This document shows positions 1-9,460 of a stretch of DNA of 43,288 nt, piece after piece. The notes under the pieces are model-generated. The model saw nothing but the letters and a program-made list of their open reading frames with translations. It was not told the origin of the DNA and did not search any database. A program made the translations under genes and the position numbers. Origin of the DNA: Microcaldota archaeon. GTDB taxonomy: Archaea > Micrarchaeota > Micrarchaeia > Micrarchaeales > CABMGC01. The stretch is taken from positions 1-43,288 of the forward strand of contig JAGWGY010000003.1 of the NCBI GenBank assembly GCA_028867115.1, in the 5' to 3' direction. Position 1 is the first letter of the stretch. Each line of letters starts with the position of its first letter.

Positions 1-1072
1 ATGAAGAGCCCCGCCAGGTGATCTCCCTCACCCCTTTTGCAAGCAGCAGGTTTGTCAGATATAGGAACGGAAGCGCGAGGCTTATCACAAAATATAAGCC
101 GAACTTTCGCTTCAGCCTAAAGTATCCGCGCAGCATCCCCAGGATTATTGGGGCAAGCAGAACCAGGAAGAGGGGAGTGTAAAATATCGCCATTACTACT
201 GGTGAGATCAGGAGCAGTATCTGCGCAAGGTAGAATGCTACCCCGAAGTAGAAGTTGCTTGGGTTGCCAAGGATCGAGAGCGCGGTCTGCCGGTTCGCCC
301 ACTCTACGAACTGCTGCGCCCCGTCGTCTTGGTTGACTACCAGCCCGAGATCGTTGCTGTAGAATATCTTGAGCCCCCTCTCCTGGTTGATCGTGGTGAG
401 CGCGATGTCATCAGAAAGCGATTTCTTGAACCTTTCCAGATCCTTGCGGCCAAGGAAGCCATTTCTGAATGCGAGCGAGCCGCCCCATCCGAATCGCGTC
501 ACGTTTGACTCTAGCAATCCCTCCCCGACCAGCCCCCACGCGCTCTTCACCTTTGACCAGAACCCGCCTACGGGGTTGAAGAATGGGTAACTTGTGGAAA
601 GCCCGTAACTTTTATCGGACAATGGCGCGACCAATCCGGCGAGCCAGTTGTTTCCAAAACAGACATCCGAGTCCGCAGTGACATAAACGCCGTAATCCCC
701 ATATTTCTGAAGGGCTGTTGCTATCGCCCTTACCTTTCCACTTCCTTGCGCCTTTGCATCTGAGAGCACACTCCTGATGCCGAGCTTTCGTATCACCTTG
801 AGCGACTCATCAGATTTTTTGTCGACAACGCAGACAACATCATATTTTGGATAATTCTGCTTTTGAAGCGATCTCAGATTCTGCTCGAGCGTGAGGTCCA
901 GCCCCTTGCACGGCACTATCACCAGGGTTTTGGGAAAGTATCCTTTGGGCCTCCTTTCCTGCTCATAGCGCCGCAGGACAAGTGCGAGCATTCCAAGAGA
1001 GAGAAGGACGATGAAGATAGCGTAAGGGTAGAATATCTGCGCTGGCATAAACTTATTATATATTTTAATCAT
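1..1072 (-). CDS. GT2-family membrane glycosyltransferase (partial, 3' end outside window)
   Basis: The minus-strand frame stays open from the ATG at 1072 to the window edge (357 codons), so the C-terminus is missing. The translation has an N-terminal membrane segment (about residues 10-33), a GT-A fold opening with LVIVPCKG, the metal-binding DSD motif in VTADSDVCFGNN, a later SDDIALT motif with the probable base Asp, and a QFVEWANRQ stretch resembling the (Q/R)xxRW motif. Hydrophobic segments follow near the truncated end. This order resembles ceramide-glucosyltransferase-like GT2/GT21 enzymes, which move a sugar from a nucleotide donor to a lipid at the membrane. The acceptor cannot be told. 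A second in-frame ATG at 1048 is an alternative start. It diverges from the exporter at 1113. Confidence 0.8.
   Translation of the reverse strand, partial: MIKIYNKFMPAQIFYPYAIFIVLLSLGMLALVLRRYEQERRPKGYFPKTLVIVPCKGLDLTLEQNLRSLQKQNYPKYDVVCVVDKKSDESLKVIRKLGIRSVLSDAKAQGSGKVRAIATALQKYGDYGVYVTADSDVCFGNNWLAGLVAPLSDKSYGLSTSYPFFNPVGGFWSKVKSAWGLVGEGLLESNVTRFGWGGSLAFRNGFLGRKDLERFKKSLSDDIALTTINQERGLKIFYSNDLGLVVNQDDGAQQFVEWANRQTALSILGNPSNFYFGVAFYLAQILLLISPVVMAIFYTPLFLVLLAPIILGMLRGYFRLKRKFGLYFVISLALPFLYLTNLLLAKGVREITWRGSS
1056..1069 (+). promoter_or_regulatory. TATA-rich promoter between divergent glycosyltransferase and MFS genes
   Basis: An AT-rich block (TTATATATTTTAAT) lies about 50 bp before the ATG at 1113. 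A start about 26 nt downstream would give a leader of roughly 25 nt for the MFS gene. The element overlaps the first codons of the longer glycosyltransferase reading, which is one reason to consider the shorter start at 1048 for that gene. Confidence 0.4.
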
Positions 1073-1112
1073 AAAAAGATATCATTGCTGCTTTTGCGGC
1101 AGGCTGATCTTT

Positions 1113-2555
1113 ATGGAAAATAGCAAGCATAGCGACGGGTATATCGTGCGCGACCCTGGCCTGCAGAGGAACATACTCGCAGTGCTTATCACAGGGGGAA
1201 TCATGGCCTCTGTGGACTCAACAATAGTCATACTTGCGTTTCCCGACATGGTCAAGAGCCTCGGGTCGAATTTCGCATCGATGATATGGGTAATACTTTC
1301 ATACATGCTCGTTGTGGCGCTGCTCACTACCCAGCTTGGCAGGCTTGGCGACATATACGGCAGGGGCAAGATGTTCAACCTCGGATTCCTCGGGTTCACG
1401 ATTGGCTCTGCCCTGTGCGGGGCTGCGCCCGATGTGATCTTTCTCATAGCATCAAGGGTAGTCCAGGGAGTGGGAGGCGCGCTGATGCAGGCAAACACTG
1501 GCGCCATAATAGCAGACACCTTCCCTCCGGAGAAGCGCGGAAGGGTATACGGGCTAAACGGCATCGGTTGGTCGACAGGATCTGTCCTTGGCATAATACT
1601 CGGGGGCGTGATCACCACATTCCTTGGATGGAGATATATATTTTACATAAACCTGCCGATAGGCGCGATAGCGCTCTACCTCGGCTATAGGTACCTAAAG
1701 GATGAAACCCACGCAAGGACCAGCATAGACTGGCGCGGCATGATTGCGCTTGGTGCGATACTGCTGCTGTTCTCCTATGGCGCTATGGACACCGTGATCA
1801 GCGGGATAACCTCTTTCAATGTGGGGCTGATGGTGCTGGCGCTACTGCTGATACCGGTATTCATCCTGATCGAGAAGCGTGTGAAGTTCCCAACGATCGA
1901 CATCGCTGAGTTCAGGAACAGGTATCTTGCATCCTCAATGTTCTCTAACTTCTTCTTCAGCTTGGGCTTCCTTGCGGTCAGCTTCATGGTCATAATGTAT
2001 CTTCAGGGGGTTAGGGGGCTCTCCCCACTTAACGCCTCCCTGCTGCTTGTACCGAGCTACGTAATCCTTGCAATATCGGCGCCGCAGATGGGCAAGCTTG
2101 GGGACAGGATCGGCCACAGCATAGTCGCAACGGCCGGCCTGCTTGTTATGGTCCTTGGCGTTGCAGTCTACGCCACGATAGGCGCTGCGACCCCGCTTTA
2201 TTTCATAATAATCGGCTCGATGATAACCGGGGTCGGGGCTTCGATGTACTTCCCGTCCAACAACACCGCGATAATGAACAACGTCAGGCAGGAGTTCCGC
2301 GGATCCGCCTCTGGGCTTATGAGGACCATAGGCAACGTCGGGGCGATGTGCAGCTTCGTTGTCGCGCTTGCGATAGCGTCTAACAGCATCCCGAGGGAGG
2401 AGGCGTTCCAGATATTCCTCGGCACATCTAACCTCTCAGGGGACATATCAACAGTCTTTGTGACAGGCCTGCACGCTGCCCTTATTACCTCGGCAGTGAT
2501 GCTGTTTATTGCGGCAGTGCTCTCGCATGCGAGGGGGAAGGAGCGTGCGCTCTAG
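1113..2555 (+). CDS. MFS multidrug/drug:H+ antiporter, DHA2 (14-TM) type
   Basis: 480 residues with about 14 hydrophobic segments, the size and topology of the DHA2 (EmrB/QacA-like) branch of the major facilitator superfamily. Visible motifs are an Asp in TM1 (GGIMASVDSTIVILAF), motif A in the first cytoplasmic loop ([15 protein letters not shown]), and the antiporter motif C in TM5 (GSVLGIILGGVITTFLGWR). It probably exports small toxic molecules with proton exchange; the substrate is unknown. No drug-response regulator is adjacent, since the winged-helix gene downstream belongs to the chaperone operon. The ATG at 1113 has no strong Shine-Dalgarno. Confidence 0.9.
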   Translation: MENSKHSDGYIVRDPGLQRNILAVLITGGIMASVDSTIVILAFPDMVKSLGSNFASMIWVILSYMLVVALLTTQLGRLGDIYGRGKMFNLGFLGFTIGSALCGAAPDVIFLIASRVVQGVGGALMQANTGAIIADTFPPEKRGRVYGLNGIGWSTGSVLGIILGGVITTFLGWRYIFYINLPIGAIALYLGYRYLKDETHARTSIDWRGMIALGAILLLFSYGAMDTVISGITSFNVGLMVLALLLIPVFILIEKRVKFPTIDIAEFRNRYLASSMFSNFFFSLGFLAVSFMVIMYLQGVRGLSPLNASLLLVPSYVILAISAPQMGKLGDRIGHSIVATAGLLVMVLGVAVYATIGAATPLYFIIIGSMITGVGASMYFPSNNTAIMNNVRQEFRGSASGLMRTIGNVGAMCSFVVALAIASNSIPREEAFQIFLGTSNLSGDISTVFVTGLHAALITSAVMLFIAAVLSHARGKERAL

Positions 2556-2585
2556 AACAGTAAATAACAAGAATACCGTGAATTA

Positions 2586-2602
2586 TTCAATGTTTTATTG
2601 AA
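2586..2602. repeat. Inverted repeat TTCAAT-N5-ATTGAA upstream of chaperone operon
   Basis: A perfect 6-bp inverted repeat with a 5-bp spacer lies just upstream of the TATA region of the operon that opens with a winged-helix protein. Its position suits an operator for that regulator. A weak AT-rich terminator for the MFS gene is the other possibility. Confidence 0.4.
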
Positions 2603-2610
2603 AATAACGA

Positions 2611-2630
2611 TATTTATTTAAATATATTTA
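2611..2630 (+). promoter_or_regulatory. TATA box of HTH-grpE-dnaK-dnaJ operon
   Basis: A long TATA-like tract containing TTTAAATATA is centred about 26 bp before the ATG at 2645. That predicts a leaderless mRNA for the first gene, as at several other operon heads in the window. Confidence 0.6.
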
Positions 2631-2644
2631 TACATAATATAGAC

Positions 2645-3085
2645 ATGGCAGCTGAAGAGAAGATAGTCGTAAGACAGGTGCAGAGGCCGCAGAGGGAGGA
2701 CGTAGATACGCTCGTCTCGTGGTTCCTCAAGTCATTTGACCTATCGGAAGATGAACTTGAACCAGGGATGCTCAAGGAGATCGCAAGTGCAAGCTTTGTC
2801 GGCTCCGGGGTCACAAGCAAGGAGCTGAACGATAAGCTCGATACTCCACGGACCACGGTAATCTACCACCTCAACAGGTTCATAAGCTCAGGGCTTGTGG
2901 TGAGGAAGGGAAGGAAGTACTTCCTGCGCGCAACTGACATGGAGACTACCATCGAGGAGCTGCAGGCGGACATGCTGCGGGAGTTCAACCGCATGATCGA
3001 GTTTGCAGAGAAGTTCGACCAGATGATGATGGGTGACATTTATGGCAGAGGAAAAGAGAGAAAAAGATCAGCAAGAAAACAGTGA
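2645..3085 (+). CDS. Winged-helix transcription regulator heading the heat-shock operon
   Basis: 146 residues. Residues about 40-100 form an ArsR/TrmB-like winged helix: VTSKELNDKLDTPRTTVIYHLNRF gives the helix-turn-helix and LVVRKGRKYFLR the wing. A helical tail with a likely short coiled coil (about 105-135) may mediate dimerisation. It is the first gene before grpE-dnaK-dnaJ, and its 3' end overlaps grpE by 44 nt, so the two are translationally linked. The likely role, inferred from position, is control of the chaperone operon, similar in logic to archaeal Phr-type heat-shock repressors. An inverted repeat at 2586-2602 could be its site. Confidence 0.75.
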   Translation: MAAEEKIVVRQVQRPQREDVDTLVSWFLKSFDLSEDELEPGMLKEIASASFVGSGVTSKELNDKLDTPRTTVIYHLNRFISSGLVVRKGRKYFLRATDMETTIEELQADMLREFNRMIEFAEKFDQMMMGDIYGRGKERKRSARKQ

Positions 3086-3542
3086 GCCCAAGGAGGCTCC
3101 AAACAAGAATGAGGAGTCTGCCGAGTTGCGGGAGCGGCTACTGAGGCTTGCTGCAGAATTTGACAATTACAAGAAGCGCGTCGCAAAGGAGATAGATGAA
3201 TCAAAGAGCCTCGGCAAGGCGGAGTTCGTGCGGAAGATCCTGCCGACTCTCGATGAATTCGAGCTCGCAATAGCGGCGATGGATGGCGGGAATGGCTCTG
3301 CAAAGGGAATAGAGATGGTGTACGCAAACCTCCTTGCGGCCCTGAAGGCCGAAGGGCTGCAGCAGATAGACGGGAAAGGCAAGGCTGACCCATACAAGCA
3401 TGATGTCGTGATGGTAAGGGAAGACGGGAAGGAGGATGGCACAATAATAGAGGTCGTAAGGAAAGGTTACGCTTTCAATGGGATGCTTATACGCCCTGCA
3501 TCTGTGATAATATCAAAGGGCAAGGCGCAGGAAGGTGAATGA
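3042..3542 (+). CDS. grpE: Nucleotide exchange factor GrpE
   Basis: 166 residues with the family layout: a charged N-terminus, a long coiled coil ([24 protein letters not shown]), and a C-terminal beta domain ([21 protein letters not shown]). GrpE releases ADP from DnaK and resets the chaperone cycle. The ATG at 3042 is preferred over the upstream GTG at 3033 because GGTGA ends 5 nt before it. It overlaps the regulator gene and is followed after 1 nt by dnaK. Archaeal DnaK systems are generally thought to have been acquired from bacteria. Confidence 0.95.
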   Translation: MAEEKREKDQQENSEPKEAPNKNEESAELRERLLRLAAEFDNYKKRVAKEIDESKSLGKAEFVRKILPTLDEFELAIAAMDGGNGSAKGIEMVYANLLAALKAEGLQQIDGKGKADPYKHDVVMVREDGKEDGTIIEVVRKGYAFNGMLIRPASVIISKGKAQEGE

Positions 3543-3543
3543 G

Positions 3544-5364
3544 ATGGCAAAGATAATTGGAATTGATTTGGGAACCAGCAACTCGGCTGCAGCGGTACTT
3601 GAAGGCGGAAGGCCGGTCCTGATACCTAGCAGCGAGGGCACGTCGCTTTACGGGAAGTCCTTCCCTAGCTATGTAGCTTTCACTAAGGACGGGCAGAGGC
3701 TGATGGGAGAGCCTGCAAAGAGGCAGGCTGTTGCGAACCCGGAGGGGACTGTCGGCGCGTTCAAGAGGAAGATGGGCACAGACTACAAATACAGGATATT
3801 CGGAAAGGAGTACACGCCCCAGGAGCTCTCGGCAATGCTGCTGCAGAAGATAAAGGCCGACGCAGAGGCATTCCTCGGCGAGCCGGTGACAAAGGCGGTG
3901 ATAACCGTGCCTGCGTACTTCAACGACAACCAGAGGCAGGCGACAAAGGACGCAGGCCAGATAGCAGGGCTTGAGGTGGTTAGGCTCGTAAACGAACCCA
4001 CGGCCGCTAGCCTTGCTTACGGGCTTGACAAGACTGGCAAGGAGATGAAGATCCTTGTTTACGACTTCGGTGGCGGGACCCTGGATGTCACGATAATGGA
4101 ATTCGGGAACGGGGTCTTTGAGGTTAAGTCCACAAACGGAGATACGCAGCTTGGAGGCACTGACATGGACAATGCCATAGTCGACTTCCTCCTAGCAGAG
4201 GTAAAGAAGTCGAGCGGTGTCGATGTCTCTGGGGACAAGCAGGCGATGCAGAGGCTGCGCGAGGCGGGGGAGAAGGCGAAGATAGAGCTATCTACAACCC
4301 TGACCAGCGAGGTGAACCTGCCGTTCCTGACCATGGGGCCGGGGAACGCGCCGGTACACTTCACATACCAGTTCACAAGGGCGAAGCTTGAGGAGATAGT
4401 CGTCCCGATAGTGGAGAGGACCACGAAACCTGTGATGAACGCGCTCAAGGACGCAAAGCTCGAGCCATCAAACATCGACAAGGTCATACTTGTCGGAGGG
4501 CCTACAAGGATGCCGATAGTGCAGAGGTACGTCGAGCAGCTGCTCGGGAAGAAGATCGAAAGGGGCGTCGATCCGATGGAGGCTGTCGCTTTCGGCGCGG
4601 CGATACAGGCAGGGGTCCTCACAGGCGAGGTGAAGGACATAGTGCTCCTGGATGTAACCCCGCTATCCCTTGGGATAGAAACGCTTGGAGGCGTCATGAC
4701 AAAGCTGATCGACAAGAACACCACCATACCGATAAAGAAGTCGCAGGTGTTCAGCACTGCGGATGACTCCCAGCCTAGCGTTGACATACACATACTGCAG
4801 GGGGAGAGGGCGATGGCGAAGGACAACGTGGAACTCGGCAAGTTCACCCTGATGGGCATACCGCCAGCCCCTAGGGGCGTGCCCCAGATAGAGGTCACTT
4901 TTGACATAGACGCAAACGGCATACTCCATGTCACAGCAAAGGATCGTGCGACAAACAAGGAGCAGAGCATGCAGGTGGTCGCTCCGCACAAGATGAGCAA
5001 GGATGACATCGAGAAGAAGATGAAGGAGGCTGAAGGCGCTGCAGAGGAGGACAAGAAGATGAAGGAGTACGTCGAGCTGAAGAACGACACCGAATCGATG
5101 ATATACATGTCAGAGAAGCTGATCAAGGAGAACGGCAGCAAGCTTTCTGCGAAGAGCAAGGAGGATCTCGAGAAGGCGATAGCGGACGCAAAGGATGCGA
5201 TACAAAAGGAGGACGAGTCCGCAATACGCGAGAAGTCTGATGCGCTCAGGACCGCAATGCAGGGCGCGGGCGCTGAGATGTACAAGCAGGGCGGCGCTGG
5301 CGCAGGGCCTGGCGGACCTGAGGAGGGTGGCGCGGATTCTGGAGAGCAGAAAGATGGTAAGTGA
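3544..5364 (+). CDS. dnaK: Hsp70 chaperone DnaK
   Basis: 606 residues with all Hsp70 landmarks: the N-terminal phosphate-binding loop GIDLGTSNS, the second phosphate motif [11 protein letters not shown], adenosine-binding [12 protein letters not shown], the hydrophobic linker region ([14 protein letters not shown]), a beta-sandwich substrate domain and a helical lid with a Gly-rich tail. It refolds and holds unfolded proteins in the cytosol with DnaJ and GrpE. The ATG at 3544 is set by GGTGA (3534-3538) and lies 1 nt after the grpE stop. Its stop overlaps the dnaJ start (TGATG). Confidence 0.98.
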   Translation: MAKIIGIDLGTSNSAAAVLEGGRPVLIPSSEGTSLYGKSFPSYVAFTKDGQRLMGEPAKRQAVANPEGTVGAFKRKMGTDYKYRIFGKEYTPQELSAMLLQKIKADAEAFLGEPVTKAVITVPAYFNDNQRQATKDAGQIAGLEVVRLVNEPTAASLAYGLDKTGKEMKILVYDFGGGTLDVTIMEFGNGVFEVKSTNGDTQLGGTDMDNAIVDFLLAEVKKSSGVDVSGDKQAMQRLREAGEKAKIELSTTLTSEVNLPFLTMGPGNAPVHFTYQFTRAKLEEIVVPIVERTTKPVMNALKDAKLEPSNIDKVILVGGPTRMPIVQRYVEQLLGKKIERGVDPMEAVAFGAAIQAGVLTGEVKDIVLLDVTPLSLGIETLGGVMTKLIDKNTTIPIKKSQVFSTADDSQPSVDIHILQGERAMAKDNVELGKFTLMGIPPAPRGVPQIEVTFDIDANGILHVTAKDRATNKEQSMQVVAPHKMSKDDIEKKMKEAEGAAEEDKKMKEYVELKNDTESMIYMSEKLIKENGSKLSAKSKEDLEKAIADAKDAIQKEDESAIREKSDALRTAMQGAGAEMYKQGGAGAGPGGPEEGGADSGEQKDGK

Positions 5365-6086
5365 TGGGAAAAGATTACTACCATGTCCTAGGGGTACAGA
5401 AGAGTGCGAGCGCAGACCAGATAAAGAAGGCTTACAGGGAGCTCGCGCTCAAGTACCATCCTGACAGGAACAAGGACAAAGGGGCAGAGGACAGGTTCAA
5501 GGAGATAAACGAGGCTTACGCTGTTCTCAGCGACCCGCAGAAGAGGCAGCAGTATGACATGTTCGGGGCGGAGCAGTTCGGAAGGAGCTTCTCTGAGGAG
5601 GACATATTCCGCGGCTTCAACACCGAGGACCTTTTCAGGGACATGTTTGGCCAGGGATTCGGCTTCGGCGGATTTGAGGGGGGTCCTTTCGGGGGATTCC
5701 AGCAGCAGGAGCAGACTGGCGTGTCGCTCAACCTGTCTTTTGATGACATCGAGAGGGGGATGGACAAGGAGTTCCAGGTGCAGCACTACAAGAGGTGCGC
5801 AAATTGCAGCGGAAGCGGCGGAGAGCCGGGTTCGAAGCAGACAAGGTGCACGCTGTGCAACGGGTCGGGAAGGAGGTACTCGCAGCGCAACAGCCCGTTT
5901 GGCATGATGACAATGATGACGACCTGCAACAAGTGCATGGGGAAGGGGAAGACCTACGAGCAGATCTGCAAGGAGTGCAGGGGGGAGGGAAGAGTGATAG
6001 TCAATGAGAGGTTCAGGGTAAGGGTGGACAACAGCGCAAACGGGGCAGAGCCAGACCAGAAGAAAAAGAAGTTCGGCATGTTCTGA
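5364..6086 (+). CDS. dnaJ: DnaJ co-chaperone lacking C-terminal domains
   Basis: 240 residues against about 370 for a usual type I J-protein. The J domain (1-65, HPD at 32-34), the Gly/Phe region (about 84-114) and all four zinc motifs (CxxCxGxG at 145, 162, 188 and 202) are present. After the zinc domain and one beta strand the protein ends in a Lys-rich tail (KKKKFGMF). The rest of CTD-I, CTD-II and the dimerisation segment are absent. It should still stimulate DnaK ATPase and bind zinc, but probably not form the usual clamp dimer. The end looks clean rather than frameshifted: the next gene converges 36 nt later and no CTD-like sequence remains. Confidence 0.93.
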   Translation: MGKDYYHVLGVQKSASADQIKKAYRELALKYHPDRNKDKGAEDRFKEINEAYAVLSDPQKRQQYDMFGAEQFGRSFSEEDIFRGFNTEDLFRDMFGQGFGFGGFEGGPFGGFQQQEQTGVSLNLSFDDIERGMDKEFQVQHYKRCANCSGSGGEPGSKQTRCTLCNGSGRRYSQRNSPFGMMTMMTTCNKCMGKGKTYEQICKECRGEGRVIVNERFRVRVDNSANGAEPDQKKKKFGMF

Positions 6087-6122
6087 TTTTAATCGAGCAC
6101 CTAGATGCACAGCAGGCTCGTT

Positions 6123-7196
6123 TTACCTAGGATTTTTCTTTGGTGTCCTCTGCTGGTTTTTCTCGCCCATTCTCAATGTCAGGTACATCACACCGAATAT
6201 TATGAACAGCCCCAGCGCTATCAACGAATATGAGATGTTGCCTGCAAACTTTGTGAATGGGAGCGCAAGGCCAAGCGCAATGCACATGGATCCGAAGAGC
6301 GGAGGTATTGCGGGGAGGGGCCTTCTGTACCTGATGAGGAAGATCATTGTTGCAAGGAGCCCAAATGCCCCGCCCACCACTATCGCAGTGCTGATGAAGT
6401 AATTTGCTGTGAGTGTATACGCGCTTATCGAGAGCATCAGCGGCAGAGCTAGGTCTCCGGCGCCCAGCTGCACCTGGGCGATAACAGGCACCTCCCCTCC
6501 TTTTATTATCCTCTTTATCACAGGATTGTCGATCTTCTTTACCTCGTTCATATGCGCCTTGAACTCCTTTGCGCCGAGCTGCGACTTGTCGGCCACCTCG
6601 ACATCCGATGCGCTGACAAGGAATGCAAGGTTCCTGCTCGAGAGGGCCTTTGCGAAAGTCACCATGTGCTTTGTGATGAATACCGCGACATAGTCATAGA
6701 TTGCGACAAGCATGAGCAGCAGGAAGGACTGCGGCAGCGAGAAGCTTGCGCCGAGCACGACCCCTAGCCCTATGCTGGATACGATCACTACCGTGTTCTT
6801 TAGCACAGGCCACCTTATCTTCCCAAGATAGAGCAGCACAGCAAGTATCGCAGACAGCCCTATCGCAGCCGCAGCAACGGCCGTAGGGAGCAGGAATGAT
6901 ACGATTATGAAAAAGAAGAAGAATGAGGGCACGACTACCGCAAACGCCTCAAGCCCCCGAAAGAGCAACTCCCCGCTGTAGAAACGAATTATCAGTATGA
7001 GTATTATTGCGAACAGTATGATTGCCCCGAAATAGGACAATGTCTGCTCGATCGAGTTTATCGCCGGCGCCTGCGTCTGCGTGATCGGCTGCGGCCCGAC
7101 AAACAGCAGGGTGGCAAGCAGCATGCCCCCGAGCTGGACGATTAAGAAGAATGATAGGATGTGGACTAGCTGCCTTGTCTCTATCCTAATGAGCAA
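6123..7196 (-). CDS. Presenilin/signal-peptide-peptidase-like intramembrane aspartyl protease (A22 family)
   Basis: 357 residues with about nine hydrophobic segments. The two catalytic aspartates of the family are visible: YD at 167-168 (AIYDYVAVF) and GxGD at 245-248 (QLGAGDLALPL). A PAL-like motif appears as PAI at 295-297. Such enzymes cut transmembrane helices in the membrane. The start is a TTG at 7196, supported by GGTGT 4 nt upstream; it sits 8 nt after the mcm stop, so the two genes form one transcript. The pairing with a replicative helicase has no obvious functional reason. Confidence 0.85.
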   Translation of the reverse strand: MLIRIETRQLVHILSFFLIVQLGGMLLATLLFVGPQPITQTQAPAINSIEQTLSYFGAIILFAIILILIIRFYSGELLFRGLEAFAVVVPSFFFFFIIVSFLLPTAVAAAAIGLSAILAVLLYLGKIRWPVLKNTVVIVSSIGLGVVLGASFSLPQSFLLLMLVAIYDYVAVFITKHMVTFAKALSSRNLAFLVSASDVEVADKSQLGAKEFKAHMNEVKKIDNPVIKRIIKGGEVPVIAQVQLGAGDLALPLMLSISAYTLTANYFISTAIVVGGAFGLLATMIFLIRYRRPLPAIPPLFGSMCIALGLALPFTKFAGNISYSLIALGLFIIFGVMYLTLRMGEKNQQRTPKKNPR

Positions 7197-7204
7197 TCAG
7201 ACAC

Positions 7205-9265
7205 CTATTCCTCGTCGTGCTTTACGAGCTTGAGGATTCCGGGCTTAGGGCTGTACACGTCCCCTATCCTCTCTAGCTCGCTGATATACCTGGTTGTTAT
7301 CCCGCTGTCGATGTTCTCCTTTGCCGCCTCCTCGAACACCCTCTTCATCTGCGCGTACCCCTCCTCTGACTCTAGCCTCTTTATTATGTTGAGGATCGCG
7401 TTCATCTTCGTGACCTTCTCGCGCGGCATGCCAGTTAGTATCGCGTCTATGTCGCGGTTTCCGCTGCTGTCGACACCAAGGGTCCTGAACATGAATTCGA
7501 AGAGGCTAACAGCAAGCTCTGAGTCCTTGAGCTCTATGGTCTCTGATAGCCTTGACTTTGCGCTCGCCTCTGCAAGCCTAACGAGCCCCTCGATCTGCCT
7601 AGGGGTGATCGGCGTTGAGCCGGTCTTCGTCCCCATCTTCCTGAGCTCGATGTAATAGTTCTCTATCTTCGCTGTTGCCTCTGGCGAGAGCCTAGGCCTC
7701 ACGTTCTTCTTTGCATATGCGATGAACTTCCTGAGCATCTCCTGCGGTATAGGAGGCGCCTCGACCTGCTCATACTCCTTTATGTCTGCAAGCTTTGCGC
7801 CTGCGGCCTCGTGCTGCACCAGTATGTGCTTTGCGATCTTCTTGTCCTGCTCCTCATCCAGCACGTCCTTTATCGGGTATATCAGGTCGAATCTTGAGAG
7901 AAGCGCAGGCGATATCTCGAACTGCTCGGCTGCGTACCTGTTCGGATCGAACCTTCCGAACTTCGGGTTTGCTGCCGCAAGCACCGATGCCTTTGCTATG
8001 AACCTTGCGACTATTCCGGCCTTCGCTACGCTTATCGTCTGTGATTCCAGCGCCTCGAGAAGCGAGGATTTGTCATCCTCCCCTATCTTGTCGAATTCGT
8101 CTATTGACACCTCCCCTCCGGATCCAAGGACCAGGGCTCCTGCCTTGAGCGTCCATCCGCCTTCCGCGAACTCGTCGCGCTCTGCGGATGCGGTGAGTCC
8201 TGCCGATGTGGTCGACTTTCCGCTCACGTATATTCCCTTGGGCACGATCGCTGATACTGCCTGCAGCAGCCTTGTCTTAGCAGAGCCTGGGTCGCCGATT
8301 AGCAGGACGTGTATGTCGCTCCTTATCGGGGCGCCGTCTATCAGCTTCTTGTCAGGGGTGCCCCCGAAGAGCTGGAGCGCAAGCGACTGCTTTATCTCAG
8401 TGTGGCCGTAAATCGATGGCGCAATCGACATTGCTATCTTGTCAAATATTCTAGGGTCCTTCGCCATCTCCCTGATCTCGCGCTCCTCGTCCGGGGAGAT
8501 GTCGATCTCTGCGAACTCCTTCTGCCTTGTTTTTATCGAGACGCAATCGAAGAACATCGTGAAAAGCGTCTTGTCCTCCTTGCCACGCGCGTTCCTCTTT
8601 GGCCTTATCCTAAGTATCCCAGTGATGTCGACGCGGTCCCCTGGCAGGATTGTGTTTACAAGATCGTCTGCGAGCCATACCTCGAGCTGCCATGTCGGGG
8701 TGCTCCCTTTTAGCCTCTCGAGAGGGTCCTGGACAGCTATCCTCTGCAGGTTGATGAAGCCTGACTCGTCCGTGACCTGCTTAAGCGACCTTCGCTTGCA
8801 CTGAGGGCAGATGTCAGGCACGTTCTCGTTGTCCACCTGGATCTTGAGCACAGACCCGCAAAATGAGCAACGGTAAACCCCAAGGTGGACCTTTGGCGTG
8901 ATCTCTGACCTCTTCACGACAAGCGAATCTAGGACCAGGAGGTTTCCGATGTACTGCGAGCCCACATCCTGTATCATCGGGCTGTCAGCGTCTATCCCTA
9001 TGAACCTCGCATAGACCGGTTCCTTTGCTTCAGAGTTCGGGTTCATTGAGGCAAGGGCCTCGTTTGCCGCAGGGACTACGTTGTCTGGCTTGCTTATCAG
9101 GTCATGGACAAGGTCCGAATCGAACTTCTGCAGGTCCCTTGCGTCTATCAGCACGCTCCTCTTCTTCGGGTAGCTGATGTACATGCTGTTGATTTGCTCC
9201 AGGTAGTAGGAGTTGAAAAAGTCGACGAACTTGCCCTTGAGCTCTTCAATAGCTATCGCATCCAT
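7205..9265 (-). CDS. mcm: Replicative DNA helicase MCM
   Basis: 686 residues, the usual archaeal MCM size. The order is an N-terminal domain with a zinc site (C133, C136, C153, C156), the OB-fold and beta hairpin, the AAA+ core with Walker A GDPGSAKT (about 324-331), Walker B SIDEFDK (about 387-393), sensor 1 AAANP, arginine finger SRFD (about 457-460), and a C-terminal winged helix. It forms the hexameric 3'-5' helicase that opens DNA at the fork. A TATA-like element about 26 bp upstream of the ATG at 9265 suggests a leaderless start. The presenilin-like protease follows in the same transcript. Confidence 0.98.
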   Translation of the reverse strand: MDAIAIEELKGKFVDFFNSYYLEQINSMYISYPKKRSVLIDARDLQKFDSDLVHDLISKPDNVVPAANEALASMNPNSEAKEPVYARFIGIDADSPMIQDVGSQYIGNLLVLDSLVVKRSEITPKVHLGVYRCSFCGSVLKIQVDNENVPDICPQCKRRSLKQVTDESGFINLQRIAVQDPLERLKGSTPTWQLEVWLADDLVNTILPGDRVDITGILRIRPKRNARGKEDKTLFTMFFDCVSIKTRQKEFAEIDISPDEEREIREMAKDPRIFDKIAMSIAPSIYGHTEIKQSLALQLFGGTPDKKLIDGAPIRSDIHVLLIGDPGSAKTRLLQAVSAIVPKGIYVSGKSTTSAGLTASAERDEFAEGGWTLKAGALVLGSGGEVSIDEFDKIGEDDKSSLLEALESQTISVAKAGIVARFIAKASVLAAANPKFGRFDPNRYAAEQFEISPALLSRFDLIYPIKDVLDEEQDKKIAKHILVQHEAAGAKLADIKEYEQVEAPPIPQEMLRKFIAYAKKNVRPRLSPEATAKIENYYIELRKMGTKTGSTPITPRQIEGLVRLAEASAKSRLSETIELKDSELAVSLFEFMFRTLGVDSSGNRDIDAILTGMPREKVTKMNAILNIIKRLESEEGYAQMKRVFEEAAKENIDSGITTRYISELERIGDVYSPKPGILKLVKHDEE

Positions 9266-9460
9266 CCCTATGCCCCCAAATGTAGGATTATATGTGCATA
9301 GTTGAGCTTAAAAGGAATAAAAGCCCTGACCGAAACTTCCACTAAAAGCCGCAAGGACGGGCTAAATAGGAACAGAAAAGCTCTATCTGATTAATATTAT
9401 TTGCCATCAAACTATCCTTTACAATAAATAATGGGCTCTGATGATTAAGACGGTGATTAC

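Noticed and set aside
4059-5384. Long open frame antisense to dnaK (about 440 codons)
   Set aside because: It is the mirror frame of a well-conserved GC-biased gene, rich in Ser and Phe with no domain; dnaK on the other strand explains the sequence fully.
5388-6110. Long minus-strand frame across dnaJ
   Set aside because: Leu/Pro/His-rich shadow of the dnaJ coding sequence with no recognisable domain.
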